11,500 bases of DNA from Betaproteobacteria bacterium UBA5582 (lineage in GTDB: Bacteria; Pseudomonadota; Gammaproteobacteria; Burkholderiales; Rhodocyclaceae), in assembly GCA_002425245.1 (NCBI GenBank), contig DILW01000001.1:1-11500 (forward strand), written 5' to 3'. Under the pieces are notes generated by a model. The model did not search any database. It was not told where the DNA came from and saw only the letters and a list, made by a program, of their open reading frames with translations. Numbering within the stretch: position 1 is the first letter of the stretch; each line of letters begins with the position of its first letter. Of the stretch, positions 1-11,124 are shown piece after piece. The translations under genes and the position numbers were made by a program.

Positions 1-857
1 AGCCAGTAGGCGTAGGGCGACGGAATGCGCAGCGCGAATGGCCGGATCAACCGGCCGGCGGCGACATCGGCCTCGACCAGCGGCGACGGCGCAAGGGCAA
101 CCCCCTGCCCGTCGAGCGCCGCCTCGACGGCCAGGATGGCGTTCGAGAAGCGCAAGCCGCGGCCGGCATCGACGCCGTGCACGCCGGCCTGCGCCAGCCA
201 TTGCTGCCAGCCCGGGGGCAGATCCTCGTCGGCTATCGTCTCATCGTGTATCAGCAGGTGGTGGCGCAGGTCGTCCGGCACCGCCAGCGGCTTGTCGGCG
301 CCGGGCAGGCGCGGGCTGCATACCGGCACATAATCCGGGGCGAAAATCTTCTCCACACGCAGGCCGGAATAGCCGCCGCGGCCGTAGCGGATGGCCACCT
401 CGCAGTCGGCGCTGCGCGGATCGAGCGGGCTGATCCAGCCGGTGTCACCGTCGCGGTCGACGGTATCGTCGCCGCTCGACAAGCGCAAGGCGATGCCCGG
501 ATGAGCAGCGGCGAAACGCGGCAGGCGCGGCACCAGCCAGCGCGAGGCGAAACTGGGCGGGGCGTGGATGGTCAACACCCCGTCATCGCCACTGCGCGTG
601 CCATCGACGGCCGCCGCCAGACAGTCGAAGCCGCGTCGCAGTTCGGGCAGCATGGCGGCGCCGGCCGCGGTCAGTTCGATCGCCCGGGTCAGGCGGCGAA
701 ACAGCGCCACCCCCAGATACTCCTCAAGTTGACGAATCTGCTGACTGACCGCCGCCGGGGTCACGTGCAACTCCTCCGCTGCCAGCTTGAAGCTGAGATG
801 GCGGGCCGCCGCCTCGAAAGCGCGCAAGGCCGGCAGGGGAGGAAGACGGTAAGCCAT
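1..857 (-). CDS. LysR-family transcriptional regulator, GcvA-type (C-terminus cut by window edge)
   Basis: An open frame runs on the minus strand from the ATG at 857-855 to the left edge: 285 codons with no stop. The protein begins MAYRLPPLPALRAFEAAARH, the usual opening of GcvA/AmpR-like LysR regulators. A winged helix-turn-helix follows at about residues 5-65, with the recognition-helix stretch HVTPAAVSQQIRQLE and then LGVALFRR. From about residue 90 comes the periplasmic-binding-protein-like effector domain (APPSFASRWLVPRLPRF; SADCEVAIRYGRGG; GQGVALAPSPLVEADVAAGR). Family members are near 300 residues, so only some 15-20 are missing. No strong Shine-Dalgarno sequence precedes the ATG, but the family alignment fixes the start. 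It is divergent from the CoA-transferase gene, so it may control that gene and itself (inference). The effector is unknown; similarity to GcvA does not imply that glycine is the signal. Confidence 0.93.
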   Translation of the reverse strand, partial: MAYRLPPLPALRAFEAAARHLSFKLAAEELHVTPAAVSQQIRQLEEYLGVALFRRLTRAIELTAAGAAMLPELRRGFDCLAAAVDGTRSGDDGVLTIHAPPSFASRWLVPRLPRFAAAHPGIALRLSSGDDTVDRDGDTGWISPLDPRSADCEVAIRYGRGGYSGLRVEKIFAPDYVPVCSPRLPGADKPLAVPDDLRHHLLIHDETIADEDLPPGWQQWLAQAGVHGVDAGRGLRFSNAILAVEAALDGQGVALAPSPLVEADVAAGRLIRPFALRIPSPYAYW

Positions 858-863
858 GGACGA

Positions 864-877
864 TTAAGTTTTTCTAA
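864..877. promoter_or_regulatory. candidate LysR-type binding box
   Basis: The stretch TTAAGTTTTTCTAA is AT-rich in otherwise GC-rich DNA. It has an imperfect dyad (TTA...TAA) that fits the T-N11-A rule of LysR-type operators, from T865 to A877. It starts 7 bases upstream of the LysR start codon and covers the predicted transcription start of that gene, a position suited to autorepression. The match to the loose LysR consensus is direct; binding is inferred. Confidence 0.35.
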
Positions 878-885
878 ACCATCGC

Positions 886-914
886 ATCATAAAGTCTCGT
901 TTGTCGCCCGGCAA
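886..914 (-). promoter_or_regulatory. candidate sigma70 promoter for the LysR gene
   Basis: Read on the minus strand, a -35 element TTGCCG (914-909) is separated by exactly 17 bases from a -10 element TATGAT (891-886), which differs from consensus at one position. Transcription would begin near 879, giving a 5' leader of about 20 bases. It overlaps the opposing promoter candidate for the CoA-transferase gene, so RNA polymerase could probably not occupy both at once. Confidence 0.4.
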
Positions 915-929
915 GCCGATCCGTATTGT
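901..929 (+). promoter_or_regulatory. candidate sigma70 promoter for the CoA-transferase gene
   Basis: A -35 element TTGTCG (901-906) and a -10 element TATTGT (924-929) are 17 bases apart. Transcription would start near 936 and produce a leader of about 150 bases, which contains two hairpins and an intrinsic terminator ahead of the start codon at 1087. Each hexamer has two mismatches to consensus, so this is a plausible but weak call. Confidence 0.35.
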
Positions 930-935
930 TGCGCC

Positions 936-1061
936 CCATCGAGTTTTCGAAGCCGGCATCGCCTGCGCGATGGCGGTTTCGCCCCTCATGCTTCAGTCTC
1001 CTCTGAGCATTCTGTGCCCTTGAGTTGTGGGCTTGAGCCCGCCTTGTGCGGGCTTTTTTTT
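936..1061 (+). promoter_or_regulatory. structured 5' leader ending in a terminator: possible attenuator or small RNA
   Basis: Between the candidate promoter and the CoA-transferase start, the RNA can form a short hairpin of CATCGC with GCGATG near 954-972. A second hairpin pairs ATGCTTCAG (988-996) with CTGAGCAT (1003-1010), with one bulged T and a six-base loop. The intrinsic terminator at 1036-1061 follows. The segment AGCCC (1036-1040) can also pair with the upstream GGGCT (1029-1033), although a two-base loop limits that to about four base pairs, so two exclusive folds are conceivable. The transcript could be an attenuated leader or a free small RNA of about 125 bases. I recognise no known riboswitch class and no convincing leader peptide. 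Confidence 0.3.
1036..1061 (+). terminator. intrinsic terminator inside the leader of the CoA-transferase gene
   Basis: AGCCCGC (1036-1042) pairs perfectly with GCGGGCT (1048-1054) around a five-base loop, and the last T begins a run of eight T residues (1054-1061). The stem is GC-rich and the U-tract uninterrupted, so this is a textbook Rho-independent terminator in the plus direction. No plus-strand gene ends upstream in this window, and the divergent LysR gene points away. The terminator must therefore act on the leader of the downstream gene or on a small RNA. Confidence 0.8.
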
Positions 1062-1086
1062 GGCTATCCGTATCTCACCAACGACC

Positions 1087-2658
1087 ATGCAGACGACCAA
1101 CGCTTCCTCCCGCATTCTTTGTCCCCACCTGCGCGGCAAGATCATGTCCGCCGAAGAGGCCGCCGCCCTGATTCCTTCCGGCGTCAACGTCGGCATGAGC
1201 GGCTTTACCGGCGCCGGCTATCCGAAGGCGGTGCCGTCCACGCTGGCCAAGCGCATCATGGATGCCAACCTGCATGGCAAGAAATTCAAGATCGGCGTGT
1301 GGACCGGCGCCTCGACCGCGCCCGAACTCGACGGCGCGCTGGCCATGGTCGACGGCGTCGAGATGCGCCTGCCCTACCAGTCCGACCCCACCTGCCGCAA
1401 GCGGATCAATGCCGGCGAGATGGAATACATCGACATCCACCTGTCGCACGTCGCCCAGTTCGTCTGGGGCGGCTTCCTCGGCAAGCTCGACGTCGCCGTC
1501 GTTGAAGTCGCCGGCATCCTGGAAGACGGCCGCCTGATCCCCTCGTCCTCGGTCGGCAACAACAAGACCTGGCTCGACCAGGCCGACAAGATCATCCTCG
1601 AAGTCAATACCTGGCAGAACCCGCACCTCGAAGGCATGCACGACATCTACTACGGTACCGCGCTGCCGCCGCACCGCAAGCCGATCCCCATCGTCAAGAC
1701 CGACGACCGGATCGGCGAGCCGTATTACCGGATCGACCCGAACAAGGTGATCGCCGTCGTCGAAACCAACAAGGCCGACCGCAACTCGCCGTTCACCCCG
1801 CCGGATGCCAACTCCAAGCTGATCGCCGGCCACATCCTCGACTTCCTGCAGCATGAAGTGAAGAAGGGTCGCCTGCCGGCCAACCTGCTGCCGCTGCAAT
1901 CCGGCGTCGGCAACGTCGCCAACGCGGTGATGGCCGGCCTGCAGGACGGTCCGTTCGAAAACCTGACCGCCTACACCGAAGTGCTGCAGGACGGCATGCT
2001 CGACCTGATCAAGTGCGGCAAGCTGACCTGCGCCTCGGCGACCTCGTTCTCGCTCAGCCCGGCGGCGCTGCAGGAGCTCAACGCCGACCTGCCGCGCTTC
2101 AAGGATTCGATCATCCTGCGCCCGCAGGAAATCTCCAACCACCCGGAAGTGATCCGCCGCCTCGGCGTCATCGCCATGAACGGGCTGATCGAGGCCGACA
2201 TCTACGGCAACGTCAATTCGACCCACATCATGGGCACCTCGATCATGAACGGTATCGGCGGCTCTGGCGACTTCGCGCGCAACGCCTTCATCTCGATCTT
2301 CATGACCCCGTCGTCGGCCAAGGGCGGCAGCGTTTCCTGCATCGTGCCGATGGTTTCGCACGTCGACCACACCGAGCACGACGTCCAGATCATCGTCACC
2401 GAGCAGGGTCTCGCCGACCTGCGCGGCCTGGCGCCCAAGCAGCGCGCCAAGGTGATCATCGAGAAGTGCGCCCACCCGAACTTCCGGCCGGCGCTGCGCG
2501 AGTACTACGAGCGCGCGCTGCGCTACTCGCCGGGGCGCCACACGCCGCACCTGCTCGACGAGGCCTACACCTTCCTGCCCAACTGGGTTGCCAACCAGAC
2601 CGCCCGCGCCGCCTGGCGCGACGACGCGACGGTGCAGGCCGACGCCTGGGCCAAGTAA
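1087..2658 (+). CDS. acetyl-CoA hydrolase/transferase family protein, probable succinyl-CoA:acetate CoA-transferase
   Basis: This 523-residue cytoplasmic enzyme probably transfers CoA between acyl groups such as succinyl-CoA and acetate, linking acetate or propionate handling to the TCA cycle. From memory it matches Acetobacter AarC-type class I CoA-transferases along its whole length: GFTGAGYPK near the N-terminus, INAGETEY-like INAGEMEYID, SSVGN, EVNTWQNP, LPLQSGVGNVANAV, and near the C-terminus NSTHIMGTSIMNGIGGSGDF and VTEQGLADLRGL. The expected catalytic glutamate, which forms the glutamyl-CoA intermediate, is E298 in AYTEVLQDGM. The ATG at 1087 is chosen because the residues after it (RILCPHLRGKIMSAEEAA) align with the AarC N-terminus. 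A GTG at 1027 would force translation through the terminator hairpin, and the internal ATG at 1144 would remove conserved residues. Shine-Dalgarno pairing is poor. Exact substrates cannot be settled from sequence; hydrolase activity is the main alternative. Confidence 0.95.
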   Translation: MQTTNASSRILCPHLRGKIMSAEEAAALIPSGVNVGMSGFTGAGYPKAVPSTLAKRIMDANLHGKKFKIGVWTGASTAPELDGALAMVDGVEMRLPYQSDPTCRKRINAGEMEYIDIHLSHVAQFVWGGFLGKLDVAVVEVAGILEDGRLIPSSSVGNNKTWLDQADKIILEVNTWQNPHLEGMHDIYYGTALPPHRKPIPIVKTDDRIGEPYYRIDPNKVIAVVETNKADRNSPFTPPDANSKLIAGHILDFLQHEVKKGRLPANLLPLQSGVGNVANAVMAGLQDGPFENLTAYTEVLQDGMLDLIKCGKLTCASATSFSLSPAALQELNADLPRFKDSIILRPQEISNHPEVIRRLGVIAMNGLIEADIYGNVNSTHIMGTSIMNGIGGSGDFARNAFISIFMTPSSAKGGSVSCIVPMVSHVDHTEHDVQIIVTEQGLADLRGLAPKQRAKVIIEKCAHPNFRPALREYYERALRYSPGRHTPHLLDEAYTFLPNWVANQTARAAWRDDATVQADAWAK

Positions 2659-2680
2659 GCCGTCCGGCGCGCCGTCGACC

Positions 2681-2719
2681 GCCCGGCCTTGCCCTAAATC
2701 AAGGGCTGGCCGGGCTTTT
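2681..2719 (+). terminator. intrinsic terminator after the CoA-transferase gene
   Basis: Starting 22 bases past the stop codon, GCCCGGCC (2681-2688) pairs with GGCCGGGC (2708-2715). After a small internal bulge, GCCCT (2691-2695) pairs with AGGGC (2702-2706) around a six-base loop. Four T residues follow (2716-2719). The stem is very stable; the short T-run makes efficiency less certain. It separates the CoA-transferase transcript from the binding-protein/kinase operon. Confidence 0.7.
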
Positions 2720-2720
2720 C

Positions 2721-2756
2721 GATCTAGAATTCTTCCTTTCCGAAGAATTCCAGATC
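2721..2756. repeat. 15-bp inverted repeat directly upstream of the binding-protein gene
   Basis: GATCTAGAATTCTTC (2721-2735) and GAAGAATTCCAGATC (2742-2756) are reverse complements with one mismatch, separated by six bases (CTTTCC). The right arm ends four bases before the ATG at 2761 and covers the ribosome-binding region. A -10-like TAGAAT (2725-2730) lies within the left arm, but I find no matching -35. The element could be an RNA hairpin that hides the translation start, or a dyad operator over a promoter. The T-run and hairpin just upstream belong to the preceding terminator. Confidence 0.75.
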
Positions 2757-2760
2757 GCGC

Positions 2761-3633
2761 ATGCCCAACCGTTTGCATCACTTTTTCCGCGCTCAGCTAC
2801 TGGGCCTCGCCGCCCTCGTCTGCCTGATTCCCGGTCTGGCCGCTGCCGACCCGGATACCCTGTACTTCGCGCCGCTGCCGATGGAACAGCCGGAAGAGGT
2901 GGTCAAGCAGTTCAAGCCCATGCTCAATTTCCTCGAGCGCCAGTTGGGCGTGCGCATCGAGATCGCCTATTCGACCTCCTACGCCGAAATCCTCGAACGC
3001 TTTCGCACCGGGCAGATTGACCTCGCCTATCTTGGCCCGCTGCCCTACGTGAGCTTGCGCGAGAATTTCCCGCAGGCCGAACCACTGGTCCACTTTCGCG
3101 AGCAGAACGGCCAGGCAAGTTACTCCTGTGCACTCTTCGCCAGCGATCAACGACTGACGAAGCCGCTGCGCAACAAGACCTTTGCCCTGACCCAGGCGCT
3201 CTCCACCTGCGGCTACCTGGCCGTTGACGGGCTCCTGAGCCAGCAGGGCGCGCGCCTGGCGCAGCAGCGTTACCGCTACCTCGGCAAGCACGACGAGGCC
3301 ATACTTGCCGTCGCCCGTGGCGACTTCGATTTCGGTGGCGCCAAGACCGACATCGTCCGCAATTACACCCACCTGGGCATCAGCATCCTCGCCGAAACCC
3401 CGCCGCTGCCCGCATTTGCCATGGTCGCCAACAGTCGCCGGCTGTCGCCCGAGCGTCAGTCGCGCCTGCGCAGCGTTCTGGCGGAACTGGACCCGAAGGG
3501 GCGAGACCAGGCATTGATGCGCGACTGGGGCAAGCAATTGCGCAACGGCGCCATCGCCGCCGCCGATGCCGACTACGATGTCGTGCGCCGCCTGCGCCGC
3601 CAGACCAGCATCCCCGAACAGGGTAATTTCTGA
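2761..3633 (+). CDS. PhnD-like periplasmic substrate-binding protein, putative sensor partner of the adjacent kinase
   Basis: This is a 290-residue exported protein. The signal peptide has basic residues R4-R10, a hydrophobic core LLGLAALVCLIPG and a likely cut after A27-A28-A29. C21 is not in a lipobox because valine precedes it, so the product should be soluble in the periplasm. The mature part follows the PhnD/phosphonate-binding family: FLERQLGVRIEI, GQIDLAYLGPLPYVSL (about residues 85-100), ligand-cleft loop ALSTCGYLAVDGLL (about 147-160), then DFDFGGAKTDIV and ETPPLPAFAMVANSR. The family binds small oxyanions such as phosphonate or phosphite; this ligand is unknown. No permease or ATPase gene is nearby. 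The stop codon is two bases before the hybrid kinase, which suggests co-translation and a role in presenting ligand to that kinase (inference). The mature protein contains only two cysteines, C123 and C150, the latter in the expected ligand loop. The ATG at 2761 is kept because it gives a complete signal peptide, although no good Shine-Dalgarno sequence is present. Confidence 0.88.
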   Translation: MPNRLHHFFRAQLLGLAALVCLIPGLAAADPDTLYFAPLPMEQPEEVVKQFKPMLNFLERQLGVRIEIAYSTSYAEILERFRTGQIDLAYLGPLPYVSLRENFPQAEPLVHFREQNGQASYSCALFASDQRLTKPLRNKTFALTQALSTCGYLAVDGLLSQQGARLAQQRYRYLGKHDEAILAVARGDFDFGGAKTDIVRNYTHLGISILAETPPLPAFAMVANSRRLSPERQSRLRSVLAELDPKGRDQALMRDWGKQLRNGAIAAADADYDVVRRLRRQTSIPEQGNF

Positions 3634-3635
3634 CC

Positions 3636-6600
3636 ATGGCGGACCCCGCTCCCCGCGCAAGCCAGCATAGCAACCGCCGCTGGGCGCTGATCAGTTTCCT
3701 GGTGCTGCCGCTGGTCGGCACCTGGCTGCTCTACGACAATCAGCAAAAAAAGCTGGCGTTGCAGGAAGAACAGCACACCCAGGCGCTGGCCGCGACCTAC
3801 CAGGCCAGCCTGCTCACCTACGCCAAGGCGACCAGCATCCTCTTTTCCGAACGCATCAAGCAACCGGAAATCATCCGCTTGATGGCCGCCGCCTCCAGTA
3901 CCGAGGGTGACGCCCAGATTCCCCATCGCGCCGCGCTCTACCGCCTGCTTTCGCCGACCTATCGCAACCTGCGCGAACTGGGCATCCGCCAGTTGCATTT
4001 CCAGACGGTGAACGGCGACAGTTTCCTGCGCTTCCATGAGCCGCAGAAATTCGGCGACAACCTGCTTCAGGTCCGCCCGTCGATCCGCGAGGTGCTCAGC
4101 ACCGGCAAGCCGGTCCAGGGTTTCGAGGCCGGACGGGTCAAATCGGGATTCCGCTTCGTGCACCCGCTATTCGACGGCGAACGCCTGATCGGCAGCGTCG
4201 AGACCAGCATCAGTTTCCGCACCATCCGCGATGCCATGCACCAGCTGCAGCCTACGAACGAATTCCATTTCGTGCTGGCCAAGGCACAGACCTTGCCCAT
4301 CCTGTTCGAATCCGAGCGCTGGTTGTATGGGGAATCGGGCATCCATCCCGAATTCCTGGTCGAAGACCCGCAGGTCACCCTGCCCGACAGCCCGGCCCCG
4401 CCCTCGGCCCAGATCACCGAAATCAACCGCCTGCTGCTCGCCAACGACAAGGTCATTCGCGGCATGAAGGCCTTCCGCGCCTTCTCGCTTACGGTCGCCC
4501 TCAACGGCAAGCCGTGGATCGTCAGCCTGTTGCCGATCAAGGATGTTTCCGGTACGCCCAGCGCCTATCTGCTCGCCTACACCCAGGCGCCCTTCGTCGA
4601 GGTACTGCGCGAGGAATTCCGCGCCCAGTTTGGCCTGATGCTGCTCACCCTCGGCATCCTGCTCGTCCTCCTGCTGCGCCTGCTCAAGTCGCGCGAGCGA
4701 CTGATCCGGGAACAGCGCAACCTGATCGCCGTCACCGAGACCATGGGCGACGGACTCTACGTGCTCGACGAACACGGCAAGGTCGTCCTGATCAATGCTG
4801 CCGCCCTCGAATTGCTGGGTTTTGCCCGCGAAGCGCTGGTCGGCCAGATCGGACATTACCTGTTCCACCGCCACAGTGCCGACGGTTGCGGGCCGCTGGC
4901 GGAATGCCCGATCTTCCGGACAGTCGGGCGCGGACAACACTTCTTCGGCGAGGAGCGCTTTTCGCGTGCAGACGGCAGCAGCCTGCCGGTCGAGGTGAGC
5001 AGCACGCCGCTCTACGACGGCAAGCGGATCGTCGGTTCGGTCACCGCTTTCCGCGACATCACCCGGCGCAAGGAGGACGAACTGCGCCTGCGCCAGGCGA
5101 TGGCCTCGGCCGAAGCGGCGAACGAAGCCAAGAGCCTGTTCGTCGCCAACATGAGTCACGAAATCCGCACCCCGATGAACGGCATCCTCGGTCTCACCGC
5201 CCTGACCCTGGACACCGAACTCGACGCCACCCAGCGCCAATACCTGGAGCTGGTCCGCCAGTCGGCCGAATCGCTGATGCTGATCCTCAACGACGTGCTC
5301 GACTTCTCGAAGATGGAAGCCGGTCGCATGAGCCTGGAATCCACCCCGTTTGCCCTGCGCGAACTGGCACTTGGCACGGCCCGCGTGCTGGCAGCGCGGG
5401 CGGCGGAACGGGGACTGGAAATCCTGATCGACATTGCACCGGATGTACCCGACGCGCTGATCGGCGACCCCGGGCGCTTGCGCCAGGTACTGCTCAACCT
5501 GATCGGCAATGCCATCAAATTCACCGAGCGGGGCGAGGTCTGCCTGCGCATCGCCAACACCGGCGACGACGAAAACCAGCGCTGCCACTTGCGCATCGCC
5601 GTGATCGACACCGGCATCGGCATTCCCCTCGACCAGCAGGAAAAGATCTTCGACGCTTTCGGCCAGGCAGACGCCAGCGTCACCCGTCGTTTCGGTGGTA
5701 CCGGCCTGGGTCTGACGATCAGCCGGGAAATCGTCCACCTGATGGGCGGCGAACTGGTGGTGGACAGCACCCCCGGCAAGGGCAGCAATTTCCATTTCGG
5801 CATCGAATTGCAGATGCCAGCGCCGGCGCCGGCAGTCACCGAGCCTCCTGTCGCCCCAGGCATATGGCTGCTGGCAGTGGACAACCGCCGTCTGCGTGAA
5901 CTGCTCGCGGGTGGTCTGCGCAGGCGCGGTCGTCAGGTGTTCACCTGCGCGAGCAGCGAAGAGCTGCGCGGACAACTGTTGCAGCTGGGCGGACAACCGG
6001 AGGACAAGCGTTTCGATGTCCTGGTTGCCGAACAGGACTGGCTGCCGGCGAGTTTTGCCGACATGCCGCTGTATCGCGGCGGCTTACGCCCGGGTGCCGT
6101 GGTCCTGGCCCTGACACCGATGCACCTGGTCTCCCCCAGCGCTGCCCGCAGCTTCGCCTCGCGCGAATTGCCCAAACCGCTGATCCCGGAAGAACTGCTG
6201 GCAGCCGAACGGGAAATCCGTGAGGTTGCGCGCCGGCCGGACCGCCGCCGAGCCACGGATAGCCCGCTCGACATTGCGACGGCGCCGGAATACGCCGAAC
6301 TGAACATCCTCCTGGTCGAGGACAACCCGATCAACCAGCGCCTGGCCTGTGCCCTGCTGGCCAGGCAGGGACACCAGACGACCGTGGCCGGACACGGGCA
6401 GGAAGCGCTCGACAAGCTGAGCGAAGGCGGCTTCGATCTGGTCCTGATGGATGTTCAGATGCCGGTGATGGACGGCCTCGAGGCGACTCGCCAATGGCGT
6501 GCGCGGGAAGCCGCCGCTGGCCTGGCACCGTTGCCGATCATCGCGATGACCGCCAACGCCATGGCTGGCGACCGCGACCGCTGCCTGGGCGCCGGGATGA

Positions 6601-6671
6601 ACGGCTACGTGGCCAAGCCGATCAACGTCAAGGCGCTGAACGCCGAAATCGAACGCCTGCGGCCGACTGCC

Positions 6672-6680
<9 letters not shown>
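3636..6680 (+). CDS. membrane-bound hybrid sensor histidine kinase (double-Cache-like, PAS, HisKA, HATPase, two receivers)
   Basis: This 1014-residue inner-membrane kinase has TM1 at about 16-33 and TM2 at about 331-350. They enclose a periplasmic region of roughly 300 residues whose LHFQTVNGDSFLRFHEPQKFGD and FVHPLFDGERLIGSVETSIS segments resemble the double Cache sensory fold. A PAS domain with its C-terminal motif follows (about 360-480). HisKA carries the phospho-acceptor H508 in NMSHEIRTPMN. The ATPase has N621/N625 (N-box), D658 in DTGIGIP and the GGTGLGL loop at 687-693. A receiver-like domain (about 742-860) lacks the acidic pair and acceptor aspartate. A complete receiver (about 891-1008) has E895/D896, D939, T972 and K994. 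No Hpt domain and no output domain are present. It starts two bases after the binding-protein gene, so it is probably in the same operon and receives its periplasmic signal. Its 3' end overlaps the convergent kinase by nine bases. Confidence 0.93.
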
Positions 6681-10769
<4,089 letters not shown>

Positions 10770-10813
10770 GAACGGTTCCGGGAAACGTTGAAATGCCGCA
10801 CGACCGCTCGGCA

Positions 10814-10859
10814 GGGCAGTTCATTCTAGCGCGTATGCCCTTCAGCGCTTACACTGCCC
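10814..10859. promoter_or_regulatory. divergent control region with nested inverted repeats and a candidate -10 for the CBS kinase
   Basis: The 124-base gap between the two divergent start codons (10770-10893) holds nested inverted repeats. GGGCAGT (10814-10820) mirrors ACTGCCC (10853-10859). Inside them AGCGC (10828-10832) mirrors GCGCT (10845-10849). On the minus strand TAGAAT (10828-10823) is a good -10 hexamer 54 bases before the kinase start codon, but its -35 is poor, so it may need an activator. No convincing promoter was found for the plus-strand gene. Confidence 0.35.
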
Positions 10860-10893
10860 GAATCGCCACCTTGGCGCAACCAACAGCCAGCCG

Positions 10894-11124
10894 ATGAGCC
10901 AGACACAACCGAACAACCCGCTCCACGGCGTCACCCTGGCGGCGATCCTGGAGACCCTGGTCGAACATTACGGCTGGGCCGAACTCGGTCGCCAGATCGA
11001 CATCCGCTGCTTCAACGTCGATCCGAGCATCGCCTCCAGCCTGAAGTTCCTGCGCCGTACGCCGTGGGCCCGCGAACGCGTCGAATCGCTCTACCTCTAT
11101 CTGCTGCGCCACCGCGGCGACTAG
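10894..11124 (+). CDS. VF530/DUF2132 family small protein, putative DNA-binding
   Basis: This 76-residue protein matches the VF530 family almost end to end: NNPLHGVTLAAILETLVEHYGW, then LGRQIDIRCFNVDPSI, and the family signature SSLKFLRRTPWARERVESLYL. It is of usual length and predicted to be a compact helical, cytoplasmic protein. The family is annotated as DNA-binding on structural grounds; its physiological role is not established. The ATG at 10894 is the only start that gives the canonical short N-terminus, though no clear ribosome-binding site precedes it. It is divergent from the CBS kinase and convergent with the MFS gene, sharing CTAG with that gene's stop codon. Its conservation across proteobacteria suggests a housekeeping rather than a locus-specific function. 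Confidence 0.92.
   Translation: MSQTQPNNPLHGVTLAAILETLVEHYGWAELGRQIDIRCFNVDPSIASSLKFLRRTPWARERVESLYLYLLRHRGD

Noticed and set aside
1027..1086. GTG at 1027 as an upstream start for the CoA-transferase
   Set aside because: It would translate the terminator hairpin and T-run into a 20-residue extension that family members lack; ATG 1087 aligns with the known N-terminus.
177..1505. Plus-strand open frame of 442 codons spanning the LysR gene and the start of the CoA-transferase gene
   Set aside because: It crosses the regulatory spacer and terminator, lies antisense to LysR and out of frame with the CoA-transferase, and its sequence resembles no protein.
1075..2781. Long minus-strand open frame (568 codons) opposite the CoA-transferase gene
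   Set aside because: Its translation has no recognisable domain and is low-complexity (rich in G, V, D, R). It mirrors a well-conserved plus-strand enzyme, and GC-rich codon bias routinely leaves such antisense frames open.
2761..2850. Lipoprotein signal in the binding protein because of C21
   Set aside because: The residues before C21 are L-A-A-L-V; a valine at -1 does not fit the lipobox, whereas a normal AAA-D signal-peptidase I site follows.
4167..5996. Minus-strand open frame of 609 codons opposite the membrane kinase
   Set aside because: It is antisense to a clear PAS-HisKA-ATPase reading frame and shows no domain or membrane pattern of its own.
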